Source: an uncultured bacterium (GTDB lineage Bacteria; Hydrogenedentota; Hydrogenedentia; Hydrogenedentales; Hydrogenedentaceae). Taken from it: a stretch of 56,911 bases of DNA. The notes below the pieces were generated by a model that made no database searches, was not told where the DNA came from, and saw only the letters and a list, made by a program, of their open reading frames with translations. The translations under genes were made by a program, and so were the position numbers. This document shows, in pieces, positions 18,501-25,950 of this stretch. The stretch is from positions 1 to 56,911 of the forward strand of contig CAKZKR010000038.1 in NCBI GenBank assembly GCA_937124615.1, written 5' to 3'. Within the stretch, counting starts at the first letter, position 1; every line of letters starts with the position of its first letter.

Positions 18501-18710
18501 CTGGCAACTGCAAAAACAGGTGGTGCTGTTATGTTTTCAGGACTGGGTAAAGCACTTGTAGGAGGGTTAATATTAGGCACAGTACTTACCCTTGTTATAG
18601 TACCTGTGTTTTACACCTTTATTGAAGATATTTCCATCATACTTCTCAAAATATTAACATCTACAAAAGCCTTTACAACTATTAGTTATAGAACACATTC
18701 TACAAAATAG
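15546..18710 (+). CDS. Second RND efflux pump, HAE1/AcrB type
   Basis: A 1054-residue inner-membrane pump of normal family length. It shows TM1 (RPITIIMLSLSILVLGFISW), porter motifs (YPGGSPEQVEQQIAVPVEGE), TM4 GMLVDNAIVVVENI, and the second-half motif GVIVNNGIVIVDHINFL. It is clearly related to the upstream pump but lacks its insertion. The 35-base overlap with the preceding gene implies translational coupling. Two different pumps behind one adaptor recalls heteromeric systems such as MdtBC, where two pump chains form a mixed trimer; that pairing here is an inference. Confidence 0.92.
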   Translation: MNWSLPKIAINRPITIIMLSLSILVLGFISWYRIPLKFLPKVDRPFIGCFIPYPGGSPEQVEQQIAVPVEGEFRTIPGLRSISTTSSSNGCMVNMWFDLDTDMTFATAEVRDRIERLKITLPEEVQRIIIQRFSSGSIPVIAIGLFKSGDEENYVYLIRTSLIPRLRRLDGVADIQIISPIPEKEVLIEVSQDRLNSLNIPIVSLLNTLRTSSVNVSLGSVTQNDKKYFARLSGEYRNLSEIENLIVNKDGMRLKDIATVQFGSREKAQRVALDGKGGVVLLIIKESEANAVAVCNRVKKELQNILVEDAFYGTTTKIFFDQSDLINRALNNLFGEGIYGGIMAFIVLLLFLHRFIPTFIVAFAIPSSLMIGIIFMYFADMSLNIITMVSLIISVGMLVDNAIVVVENIIRYQQLGYNKKTSSTRGASEVGVAISASTLTTIVVFIPMYYLEAGRMSIFMQQLGGPLIIALLGSLVIALTIVPLILSIGIPSKGTISKNKIFLSLSELLIFVRDKAGSLKILEKIYLLLEICLRWSLRNRLAFIIGLSIFLIISYLVPVKSVGMKDLIKLDTREVDIKVTLDQNFETARVRDLFDQLSQKLEPLRETLAIKNILLFHGDNGGEIHVYLYTEDDGEIGENPPCTTEEALNIVKNTLPSNIPGGKLEFSIADTGESGTSREVTLRLTGKDNDILYEQAQRVKSTLQQNPLFTDISMDVEQKKQEMRVAMNEWQIDEQGINPFTIAQTIDTALRGAQLPYLKEGTREIPVWLQYKEEDRKTKANLDNLKVISKKGSLVPLHQVVTYERKPGPEVVKRYNGRNVINFRAKANTEDLTRIKRDLTYLISEIEMPDGYTLNYGIELEEVQTNLTNFAVTMSMAIVLIYIVMCATFESLLLPIVILTTVPLSLVGSSWTLYFTNSYWDMITLIGCVLMVGVIVNNGIVIVDHINFLRKTRNKNLTEIIIEASKDRLRPVMMTALTTILGLVPLATAKTGGAVMFSGLGKALVGGLILGTVLTLVIVPVFYTFIEDISIILLKILTSTKAFTTISYRTHSTK

Positions 18711-18832
18711 GTTTTGATATATAATACCGTTTTATGATATTCTATAGTTCCATTCCCAAAATAAAATATTAGAGTATATAAGTTCAAGGAAAATTTTTAT
18801 TTAAAAAATAAAATTATTAAGGAATTTATTAC

Positions 18833-19588
18833 ATGATTAAGCCTGTTATCGCCGGTAACTGGAAAATGAACAAAAAGGTAAGTGAAGCAGTAGAACTTGT
18901 TAAAGAATTAAAAACTTTGCTTGAAAATATAAATCAAGTAGATATAATAGTTTGTCCTCCCTTTACATCCCTTTACCCAGTATCCGAAATAATCAAAGGG
19001 ACAAACATCCAGTTAGGCGGACAAAATTGTTATCTAAAAGAGTCGGGAGCCTATACAGGTGAAATAGCTCCCCAAATGTTAATTGATGTAGGATGTCAAT
19101 GGACAATTATTGGTCATAGTGAAAGAAGACAATACTTTACCGAAACAGATTCTTTGCTCAATCAAAAATTAAAATATTTGGTCGAGACTGGATTAAAAGT
19201 TATGTTCTGTGTCGGAGAAACCCTTGACGAAAGGGAGGGAAATCAGACAGAATCCGTATTAAGGAAACAAATTATAGAAGGTCTCCGAGATTTAACCTCT
19301 GAGCAACTGAAAAATATAGTAATAGCCTATGAACCCGTATGGGCTATTGGGACAGGTAAAAACGCTACGAAGGAGCAAGCACAAGAAGCCCATGCGTTCA
19401 TCCGTTCACTCATAGAAAGGGAATTTGGGAAATCAACAGCAGAGAACCTTCCTATCCAATATGGTGGAAGTGTAAAACCCGAAAATGCTCAGGAATTAAT
19501 ATCTCAACCCGATGTAAATGGATTTCTTGTCGGTGGGGCTTCTTTAAAAGCAGACAGTTTTGCGCAAATAATAAAGGCCTGTATATAA
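18833..19588 (+). CDS. tpiA: Triosephosphate isomerase
   Basis: A 251-residue TIM barrel that interconverts dihydroxyacetone phosphate and glyceraldehyde-3-phosphate in glycolysis and gluconeogenesis. It has the substrate Lys in AGNWKMNK, the catalytic His in IIGHSERRQYF, the catalytic Glu and flexible loop in AYEPVWAIGTGKNA, and the phosphate-binding YGGSVKP. AAGGA lies ~9 bases before the ATG. It leads a run of five same-strand genes (tpiA, secG, murA, hisD, hisC). The 122 bp before it contain no gene; no strong promoter was identified there. Confidence 0.98.
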   Translation: MIKPVIAGNWKMNKKVSEAVELVKELKTLLENINQVDIIVCPPFTSLYPVSEIIKGTNIQLGGQNCYLKESGAYTGEIAPQMLIDVGCQWTIIGHSERRQYFTETDSLLNQKLKYLVETGLKVMFCVGETLDEREGNQTESVLRKQIIEGLRDLTSEQLKNIVIAYEPVWAIGTGKNATKEQAQEAHAFIRSLIEREFGKSTAENLPIQYGGSVKPENAQELISQPDVNGFLVGGASLKADSFAQIIKACI

Positions 19589-19620
19589 AAATTAACTACA
19601 AAAAGGTATTTTAACAGACT

Positions 19621-20112
19621 ATGTTAGAAACTATCTTCTCTTTAACAACCCTATGGTGGGTATTATTAATTGCCGTTTACCTGCCCTGTTGTATAGCATT
19701 AATTACTATTGTATTACTCCAAAAAGGGAAAGGTGCTGGGTTCGCAGGTGCCTTTGGATTAAGCCCAGGTTCTGAATCTGTATTTGGACCTAAATTAGCA
19801 CGGACTCTACCTCAGAAACTAACCTACATCAGTGCAGGTATCTTTATGGTCCTTGCGATTCTCCTTTCTACAATTTCTGGAAAAGTTGGTAAAGGCTCTG
19901 CTCCCGAATTGGTTATCAACGAAATAACAGCAGAACAAAATAAAGAATTAGATGCCTTATTTGACACCAAAACACCTAATACAACAACCCCTATAACAGT
20001 TGACAACAATAAACAAAATACAGCAAACATAGATACAAGTCCTGTCCCACCTCCTGCTAACACCCAAACAACAGAAGAGAAAAAACAATCAGAGGTACCT
20101 ACTTCTAACTAA
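19621..20112 (+). CDS. secG: Protein translocase subunit SecG
   Basis: A 163-residue inner-membrane protein. Two membrane helices (residues ~10-30 and ~65-85) flank the conserved cytosolic loop LLQKGKGAGFAGAFGLSPG, typical of SecG, the accessory subunit of the SecYEG channel. The tail after residue ~95 is unusually long, rich in Asn, Thr, Pro and Glu, and probably disordered. It follows tpiA by 32 bp, with an AAAGG site; the tpiA-secG order is common in bacteria. Confidence 0.95.
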   Translation: MLETIFSLTTLWWVLLIAVYLPCCIALITIVLLQKGKGAGFAGAFGLSPGSESVFGPKLARTLPQKLTYISAGIFMVLAILLSTISGKVGKGSAPELVINEITAEQNKELDALFDTKTPNTTTPITVDNNKQNTANIDTSPVPPPANTQTTEEKKQSEVPTSN

Positions 20113-20221
20113 TCTGTAAAAAACTTCCGATTATCGCGTCTATTATAAAAATTTTATCGTTTTTAGTAAAATAAGAATAATATTTCATCGTTCTATATAA
20201 TAACTGATAGATAAGTATATT

Positions 20222-21481
20222 ATGGACAAAATTATAATTCGTGGGAATAATCCATTACGCGGAAAAGTTCAAATCCATGGTGCCAAAAATGCTGTTCTTC
20301 CCTTAATGGCCGCTTCTATCCTTGCAGAAACTCCCTGTGTTTTACATAATGTTCCGTGCTTACATGATGTGTTCACAATGGATAAACTGCTAACACAAAT
20401 GGGCGTACAGATAGAATTCACAGGACGATACATGACATTATCTGTTCCAAACCGAATCTCCCCTGTTGCTCCGTATGACTTAGTGAGAAAGATGCGAGCC
20501 TCTTTCTTCATATTAGGTCCCTTACTGGCTCGGTTTGGAAAAGCCCGTGTCTCATTACCTGGAGGCTGTGCTATTGGAACACGCCCAGTAGATATTCATT
20601 TGAAAGGATTGGAGCAATTAGGAGCAAAGATACGGTTAGAAGAAGGATATGTTGTTGCAGAAGGAAAATTAAAGGGAACGGATATTTATTTAGACTTTCC
20701 TAGTGTCGGAGCTACAGAAAATCTTATGATGTCTGCAACTCGAGCAAAAGGTACTACTCGATTATTTAATCCTGCGCAAGAACCCGAAATTGTAGATTTA
20801 GCAAACTTCTTAAATAAACTCGGGGCTAAAATAGAAGGTGCCGGGACAGAAGTGATAACAATAAGGGGGACAAAATCTTTAAGTGGAACAGAACATCATG
20901 TCATTCCAGATAGAATTGAGGCGGGAACTTTCCTTATTGCTGGACTGGCTACAAACGGAGATGTTCTGATAAACAATGTCATTCCTGAACACCTCCATAC
21001 ATTTATTACAAAACTAAATGAAATGGGCGCAGAGATACAAATAGGAATACACTCAATACATATAAAAGCCCCATCAAAACCCCTCAAAGCCATAAACATA
21101 ACAACACTCCCCTATCCCGGTTTCCCGACAGACCTCCAGGCTCAAATGATGGCTTTACTTACTTGCGTAGAGGGAACAAGTATCATCAAAGAAACCGTTT
21201 TCGAAAATAGATTTTTACATACTGCAGAATTAATTCGTATGGGAGCAGATATTAATTTAGAAGGCAATACAGCTATTATACGAGGAGTAAAAAAACTTAA
21301 TGGAGCACCTGTCATGGCTTCAGACCTGCGGGCAAGTGCCGCTTTAGTTATTGCAGGACTTATGGCAAAAGAAGGAGAAACTATAATATCCCGTGTTTAT
21401 CATTTAGACAGAGGATATGAAAGAATTGAAGAACGACTTGCAAGCCTCGGTGCAGATATTCAGCGTATTCATGAGGAATAG
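20222..21481 (+). CDS. murA: UDP-N-acetylglucosamine 1-carboxyvinyltransferase
   Basis: A 419-residue cytosolic enzyme of the first committed step of peptidoglycan synthesis: it transfers enolpyruvate from phosphoenolpyruvate to UDP-GlcNAc. The N-terminal HGAKNAVLPLMAAS holds the substrate Lys-Asn. The loop PGGCAIGTRPVD carries the catalytic Cys (residue ~116), so the enzyme is expected to be fosfomycin-sensitive. The inside-out barrel pattern continues to LDRGYERIEERLASLGA. Length is normal. The 109 bp before it are AT-rich without a gene. It ends 5 bp before hisD. Confidence 0.97.
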   Translation: MDKIIIRGNNPLRGKVQIHGAKNAVLPLMAASILAETPCVLHNVPCLHDVFTMDKLLTQMGVQIEFTGRYMTLSVPNRISPVAPYDLVRKMRASFFILGPLLARFGKARVSLPGGCAIGTRPVDIHLKGLEQLGAKIRLEEGYVVAEGKLKGTDIYLDFPSVGATENLMMSATRAKGTTRLFNPAQEPEIVDLANFLNKLGAKIEGAGTEVITIRGTKSLSGTEHHVIPDRIEAGTFLIAGLATNGDVLINNVIPEHLHTFITKLNEMGAEIQIGIHSIHIKAPSKPLKAINITTLPYPGFPTDLQAQMMALLTCVEGTSIIKETVFENRFLHTAELIRMGADINLEGNTAIIRGVKKLNGAPVMASDLRASAALVIAGLMAKEGETIISRVYHLDRGYERIEERLASLGADIQRIHEE

Positions 21482-21486
21482 AAACG

Positions 21487-22827
21487 ATGAGAACATTTCA
21501 GATTCAAACAGACTCTGACCTGAATCAGGTTAAACAATGGATAACATCTCGTTACTCTTCTGAAGAAGACTCAAAAGATAGTACAGATTCTGTTGTAAAA
21601 ACAGTTCAGTGGATTATTAACACCGTCAAAAAAAATGGAGATACCGCTATTGCTGAATTTACCTCACGATTTGACGGTGTTCTTATAGAACCTCAAGAAT
21701 TTGAAATCTCAAAACAAGAAATTATTAAGAGTTTCAATGCTTTAGACCCAAAAATATTAAAAATTATTGAAACTTCTGCTGAAAATATTCGTATTTTTCA
21801 TTCAAGAAATCTAAGAAATTCATGGGAAGAAACACTTGACGATGGGACTATTCTTGGTCAAAAAATAACTCCTATCGAAAAAGTGGGTGTTTATGTCCCC
21901 GGGGGAAAAGCATTCTATCCATCCTCTGTTTTGATGAATGTTATTCCAGCACAAGTAGCGGGTGTAAAAGAAATCATTATGGTCTCTCCCCCTTCATATA
22001 ACGGTACCATACACCCTGTTGTCTTAGCCACGGCCCATTTAGCAGGCGTAACAAAAGTATTTCGAATTGGCGGAGCACAATCCATCGCTGGTCTTGCTTA
22101 TGGTACAGAACACATCCCCGCTGTGGACAAGATTACAGGCCCTGGGAATATTTATGTCGCTACTGCAAAAACTATGGTCAGGGATATTGTCGATATTGAT
22201 TGTGAAGCAGGCCCGTCAGAAGTCCTTGTAATCGCAGACGGAAATGCAAATCCTGATTTTATAGCTTCAGAATTACTCGCTCAAGCGGAGCATGATGAAA
22301 AAGCCTGTTCTGTTCTTATTACAGTAAATGCAGATAAAGATATTATTAATAAAGTCAACAAACGATTAGAATACTTTTTAGAAAATCTTAAAAGAAAAGA
22401 CATTATTGAAGAATCATTAAATAATTACGGTGCCTATATTATTGCAAGAGATTGGGATGAAGTCATTGAATTGACTAATTACTTTGCTCCAGAACATTTA
22501 AATATACAAACAGAATTCCCAAGAAAAATTGAAGAAAAAATAAAAAATGCAGGTGTTATAATGCTCGGCAGTATGACCCCCGTTGCTGTGGGTGATTATA
22601 TCGCAGGGCCCAACCATATTTTACCTACAAGCAGAAGAGCAAGGTTTAGTTCTCCTTTAACCGTTGAAGACTTTCGTAAAGTCTCTAATTATATTTTCTA
22701 TTCGCAAAGCCGACTTCAAAATCAAGCAGAGGATATTATATCCTTTGCTGAAATTGAAGGATTAACTGCACATGCTTTTTCAGTAGAAATCAGAACAGAA
22801 AACCGAAGGAACATTCGTAATGAGTAG
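21487..22827 (+). CDS. hisD: Histidinol dehydrogenase
   Basis: A 446-residue enzyme that oxidises L-histidinol to L-histidine in two NAD-dependent steps, the last in histidine synthesis. Motifs seen: KVGVYVPGGKAFYPSSVLMN, the NAD-binding region KITGPGNIYVATAKT, DCEAGPSEVLVIAD, and the zinc/catalytic His regions AEHDEKACSV and APEHLNIQT and GPNHILPTS. The length fits the family. The ATG lies 5 bp after the murA stop, and GAGGAA inside the murA end serves as ribosome site, so translation is coupled. Confidence 0.97.
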   Translation: MRTFQIQTDSDLNQVKQWITSRYSSEEDSKDSTDSVVKTVQWIINTVKKNGDTAIAEFTSRFDGVLIEPQEFEISKQEIIKSFNALDPKILKIIETSAENIRIFHSRNLRNSWEETLDDGTILGQKITPIEKVGVYVPGGKAFYPSSVLMNVIPAQVAGVKEIIMVSPPSYNGTIHPVVLATAHLAGVTKVFRIGGAQSIAGLAYGTEHIPAVDKITGPGNIYVATAKTMVRDIVDIDCEAGPSEVLVIADGNANPDFIASELLAQAEHDEKACSVLITVNADKDIINKVNKRLEYFLENLKRKDIIEESLNNYGAYIIARDWDEVIELTNYFAPEHLNIQTEFPRKIEEKIKNAGVIMLGSMTPVAVGDYIAGPNHILPTSRRARFSSPLTVEDFRKVSNYIFYSQSRLQNQAEDIISFAEIEGLTAHAFSVEIRTENRRNIRNE

Positions 22828-23872
22828 ATATTGCATTAAAAGACTAAACAAAATAGAAGGCTATACTCCTGGAGAACAACCGAAAGAAACAGATGTAATA
22901 AAACTAAACACAAATGAAAATCCATTTCCACCCCCTGATAATATATTACAAGTTCTTAAAGAAATCTCTCCGGAAGAACTTCGAAAATATCCCGACCCCC
23001 TCGCATTAGAATTACGAAAAAAAATTGTCCAGATATATAACTTACCGGGAGTAGAATGGGTTCTTATTGGAAATGGTTTGGATGAAATTTTATCAATCCT
23101 CATACGCACTTTTGTTGATTACGACGAAACTATATCTGCTACATATCCAACATACTCATTATATGAAGTTCTTGCAGGACTACATGGATGCAAATTCCAT
23201 TATCACGAACTGGATCAAAGCTTTAATTTATCACCTCCTTTTACATGGGATTCATCAAAATTAGTACTTATAACACATCCCAATGCTCCAAGCGGTGTAC
23301 CGACACCTCCTGAAATAATAAAGGATATATGCAGTAACCAGGAACAACTGATATTTATTGATGAAGCATATGTCGATTTTTGCGATTTCAGTTATATCTC
23401 CTGGATAAAAAAATATCCAAACTTAATTATTGGTAGGACATTTTCAAAATCATTTAGCCTCGCAGGAATTCGTTTGGGATTTGCAGTGGGAAATCCTGAA
23501 CTTATATCCGATATGTTTAAAGTCAAAGATTCCTATAACATCAATTCTTTAACCCAGAGAATTGGAATAAAAGCACTTGAATATCAATACCAAATCACAG
23601 AATATATTAAAGAAATAAAAGCAACTCGAAACTTTTTAAGAGAAGAGTTACAAAAACTTGGTTTTTATGTGCCAGATTCTCAATCTAATTTTTTACTTGC
23701 AATATGGGAAGGGACCCCTACTGCTAAAGAGATATATATAAAACTGAAAGAAAAAAATGTTTTTGTTCGCTATTTCCCTGTTAGACGATTGGAACACGCA
23801 TTACGAATTACTGTTGGCTCAAGAAAACAATGTTCTGTTCTATTAGAACACCTGGGGAAAATAATTGGATAA
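22820..23872 (+). CDS. hisC: Histidinol-phosphate aminotransferase
   Basis: A 350-residue pyridoxal-phosphate enzyme (fold type I) converting imidazole acetol phosphate and glutamate into histidinol phosphate. Motifs: LNTNENPFPPPDN at the N-terminus, NPNAPSG-like THPNAPSGVPTPPE, the cofactor Asp in LIFIDEAYVDFC, and the Schiff-base Lys in GRTFSKSFSLAGIRLG. It overlaps the hisD end by 8 bases, a firm sign of one operon. Other histidine genes are not in the window. Confidence 0.95.
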   Translation: MSRYCIKRLNKIEGYTPGEQPKETDVIKLNTNENPFPPPDNILQVLKEISPEELRKYPDPLALELRKKIVQIYNLPGVEWVLIGNGLDEILSILIRTFVDYDETISATYPTYSLYEVLAGLHGCKFHYHELDQSFNLSPPFTWDSSKLVLITHPNAPSGVPTPPEIIKDICSNQEQLIFIDEAYVDFCDFSYISWIKKYPNLIIGRTFSKSFSLAGIRLGFAVGNPELISDMFKVKDSYNINSLTQRIGIKALEYQYQITEYIKEIKATRNFLREELQKLGFYVPDSQSNFLLAIWEGTPTAKEIYIKLKEKNVFVRYFPVRRLEHALRITVGSRKQCSVLLEHLGKIIG

Positions 23873-23906
23873 TCTCTTAGAGTAACAACAACTTATAAAA
23901 CACAAA

Positions 23907-24212
23907 TTACCCTTTTCCCTCGGTTTTTGTATTTAGATTTCTAATACTATCCAATTGCCTCCAGTAACTCTCCAAGGCTTCTCTACCTTCCGGTGTAATC
24001 TGAAATTCTGTATGTGGTATACGACCGTTAAATGATTTTTCTACTTTTACATAGCCTGCTTTCTCAAGACGGTCCATGTGAGAAGATAGATTTCCTTTTG
24101 TCAAACCCAGAGTATTTAATAAAAAATTAAAATCTACCGCCTCTACTCCAGCAAGAATTGTTAATATTCTTAATCGTGCTGGTTCGTGTATTAATCGGTC
24201 AAGTTCAGCCAT
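23907..24212 (-). CDS. Small winged-helix transcriptional regulator (HTH_34 / ArsR-MarR-like)
   Basis: A 101-residue DNA-binding protein. It begins LDRLIHEPARLRILTIL, typical of the HTH_34 winged-helix family, followed by a recognition helix region (LLNTLGLTKGNLSSHMDRLE) and the wing (GYVKVEKSFNGRIPHTEFQIT), then a C-terminal helix. No ligand domain or metal site is visible. Family members are often encoded beside a membrane protein, as here: the next gene upstream (24231-24983) ends 18 bp away and is probably in the same transcript. It may regulate its own small operon. Confidence 0.85.
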   Translation of the reverse strand: MAELDRLIHEPARLRILTILAGVEAVDFNFLLNTLGLTKGNLSSHMDRLEKAGYVKVEKSFNGRIPHTEFQITPEGREALESYWRQLDSIRNLNTKTEGKG

Positions 24213-24230
24213 CTCTATATCAAGCCTTTA

Positions 24231-24983
24231 TCATTGGACATCTTCTTCATCATTATCATTAGAATATATATCGAGCCCCTGCCGTGTTACTGTTTTAAGT
24301 TTCCATAATGCATAGCGGCTATAAATGTGTCCAACAAGAATAGCAAGCAATCCATATCCGAAAATAGGAACCATGATATTTAATAAATACCATGGAGATG
24401 GGAAGCCCACGGGAACACCTGCTAATAATAGAATAGCATGCAATCCGTAGAAAAGAGGCCAAAGCCATGCCCAAAAACCCAACCCTTGATAATAAATAAG
24501 AACACACAATACAGGGACCAAAATAACTGCAGAAAAAGGTTGTAGATATTGGAGTTGAAGATAACGAAAAGAAATAAGCAATGCCCCTAAAACATGATAA
24601 ACCAACATTAAACCTATTAATGCAATTACCCAACGAGGTAATTGCTTCGAACGGTTATTTTCTTCAGGAGATACAAAACCTTCTCTACCATAAAACCATA
24701 TTGTAACCTGCCAAACAAATTCTGCAGTCCAATGTGATACAGAAATCCAGACAAAGAAAAAAAATGTCATCGCAAGAAAAACAACAGAAGTATAGAATAA
24801 AGACATATTTCCTGCGGTATAGGCCTGCTGTGTCAAACTCGCCACCAAACCTATCACACAAATAATAAAAACAATAAGACACCACTGCACTAGAAAATAT
24901 ATTGTTCGGCTTTGTGCGTACCTACGGGTCCATTGTATTATTTCTCTCGGATCCGCTGGTTGTGATTCTCTTTTATTTGTCAT
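24231..24983 (-). CDS. Polytopic membrane protein of unknown function
   Basis: A 250-residue protein with about six hydrophobic helices (approximate centres 35, 70, 120, 155, 180 and 215) and a charged cytosolic-type tail ending in NDNDEEDVQ. No signature motif was recognised. It is paired with the winged-helix regulator just downstream. In related gene pairs the membrane protein is thought to be the regulator's partner or target, but that is context only. The ribosome site is weak (GAGA). Confidence 0.7.
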   Translation of the reverse strand: MTNKRESQPADPREIIQWTRRYAQSRTIYFLVQWCLIVFIICVIGLVASLTQQAYTAGNMSLFYTSVVFLAMTFFFFVWISVSHWTAEFVWQVTIWFYGREGFVSPEENNRSKQLPRWVIALIGLMLVYHVLGALLISFRYLQLQYLQPFSAVILVPVLCVLIYYQGLGFWAWLWPLFYGLHAILLLAGVPVGFPSPWYLLNIMVPIFGYGLLAILVGHIYSRYALWKLKTVTRQGLDIYSNDNDEEDVQ

Positions 24984-25079
24984 AAGATTATTCTCTATTC
25001 ATTTGTTTAAAATAAAAAACCTTCTAATTATTTTAAAACATTTTGAAGAGTCTGTTAAATACTTTTTTTTACAATTACA

Positions 25080-25928
25080 CTAGTTAGAACTCAATAAGGC
25101 CTGCTTTTTAACCCATGTACAAATTTTTTCAATCATCTCATCTTTTTCATAATCATTCCATATTTCATGGTAACCCTCTTCAAACAAATGTATTTCTTTA
25201 TCTTTTGATGCAATCCCTTCAAACAAAGCAATACTCCCCGAACAAGGAACTATTCTATCTTTTTTCCCATGAATTATTATTGCCGGGTGATGAATTAAAT
25301 AGAAGTTAGAATGTATTTCTTTAATCACTTCGTAAAAAATATATCCTGTATGAGCCTTGACACTCCCGTGATACCCCAATGGGTCTTCATCCGCCTTTCT
25401 AACCACTTCAACATCCTTGGCCAATCCTGAATTGTCTACTTTCGAGACAGGGAGCCAGGGTAAAACTTTCGCTAATATTCCAGACAATTTTAACAAAAAC
25501 TCAGGGACATCATCATTAATAGCAAGAAAGGCACTCGAAAAAATAAGTCCCTTAACAGAAACATCTTTCCTCGTTTGCATATAACGAGCAAGCATCATAC
25601 CTCCCATACTATGACCCATAAAGAAAAGAGGGAGTCCCCCCAATTCTTCTTTGATTTCTTTCAAAAAACCATCCATATCGCAAAGTAAATCGTCAAAACG
25701 ATATATCCACGCTCTTTTTCCGGGAGAATGTCCAAAACCTCGTTGGTCAAATGAAAAAACATTTATACCATGCCTGTTCATTTGTTCCGCCACATAATCA
25801 TATCTTGAACAATGTTCTCCATAACCATGAATCAAAACAATATTTGCTATTTTTGAATCAGACTCCGAAATCCATGTTCGCCTATAAAATTTTTCATGAT
25901 TTATTTCAAACCATCCTTCCTTAGGCAT
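25080..25928 (-). CDS. Alpha/beta hydrolase, monoacylglycerol-lipase-like
   Basis: A 282-residue serine hydrolase of the lysophospholipase/monoglyceride lipase group (Hydrolase_4). The oxyanion/cap start is LIHGYGEHCSRYDYV, followed by FSFDQRGFGHSPGKR and the nucleophile elbow FMGHSMGGMM (Ser107). The catalytic Asp is in IIIHGKKDRIVPCSGS and the His in FEEGYHEIWND. It lacks a signal peptide and is likely cytosolic. I chose the ATG at 25928, which has GGAAG seven bases upstream; the longer TTG start at 25958 would overlap the CoA-transferase gene and has no site. With that gene it forms a two-gene operon, consistent with use of lipid-derived acids. Confidence 0.88.
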   Translation of the reverse strand: MPKEGWFEINHEKFYRRTWISESDSKIANIVLIHGYGEHCSRYDYVAEQMNRHGINVFSFDQRGFGHSPGKRAWIYRFDDLLCDMDGFLKEIKEELGGLPLFFMGHSMGGMMLARYMQTRKDVSVKGLIFSSAFLAINDDVPEFLLKLSGILAKVLPWLPVSKVDNSGLAKDVEVVRKADEDPLGYHGSVKAHTGYIFYEVIKEIHSNFYLIHHPAIIIHGKKDRIVPCSGSIALFEGIASKDKEIHLFEEGYHEIWNDYEKDEMIEKICTWVKKQALLSSN

Positions 25929-25950
25929 ATAAATACTTCCTTGTTTATAT

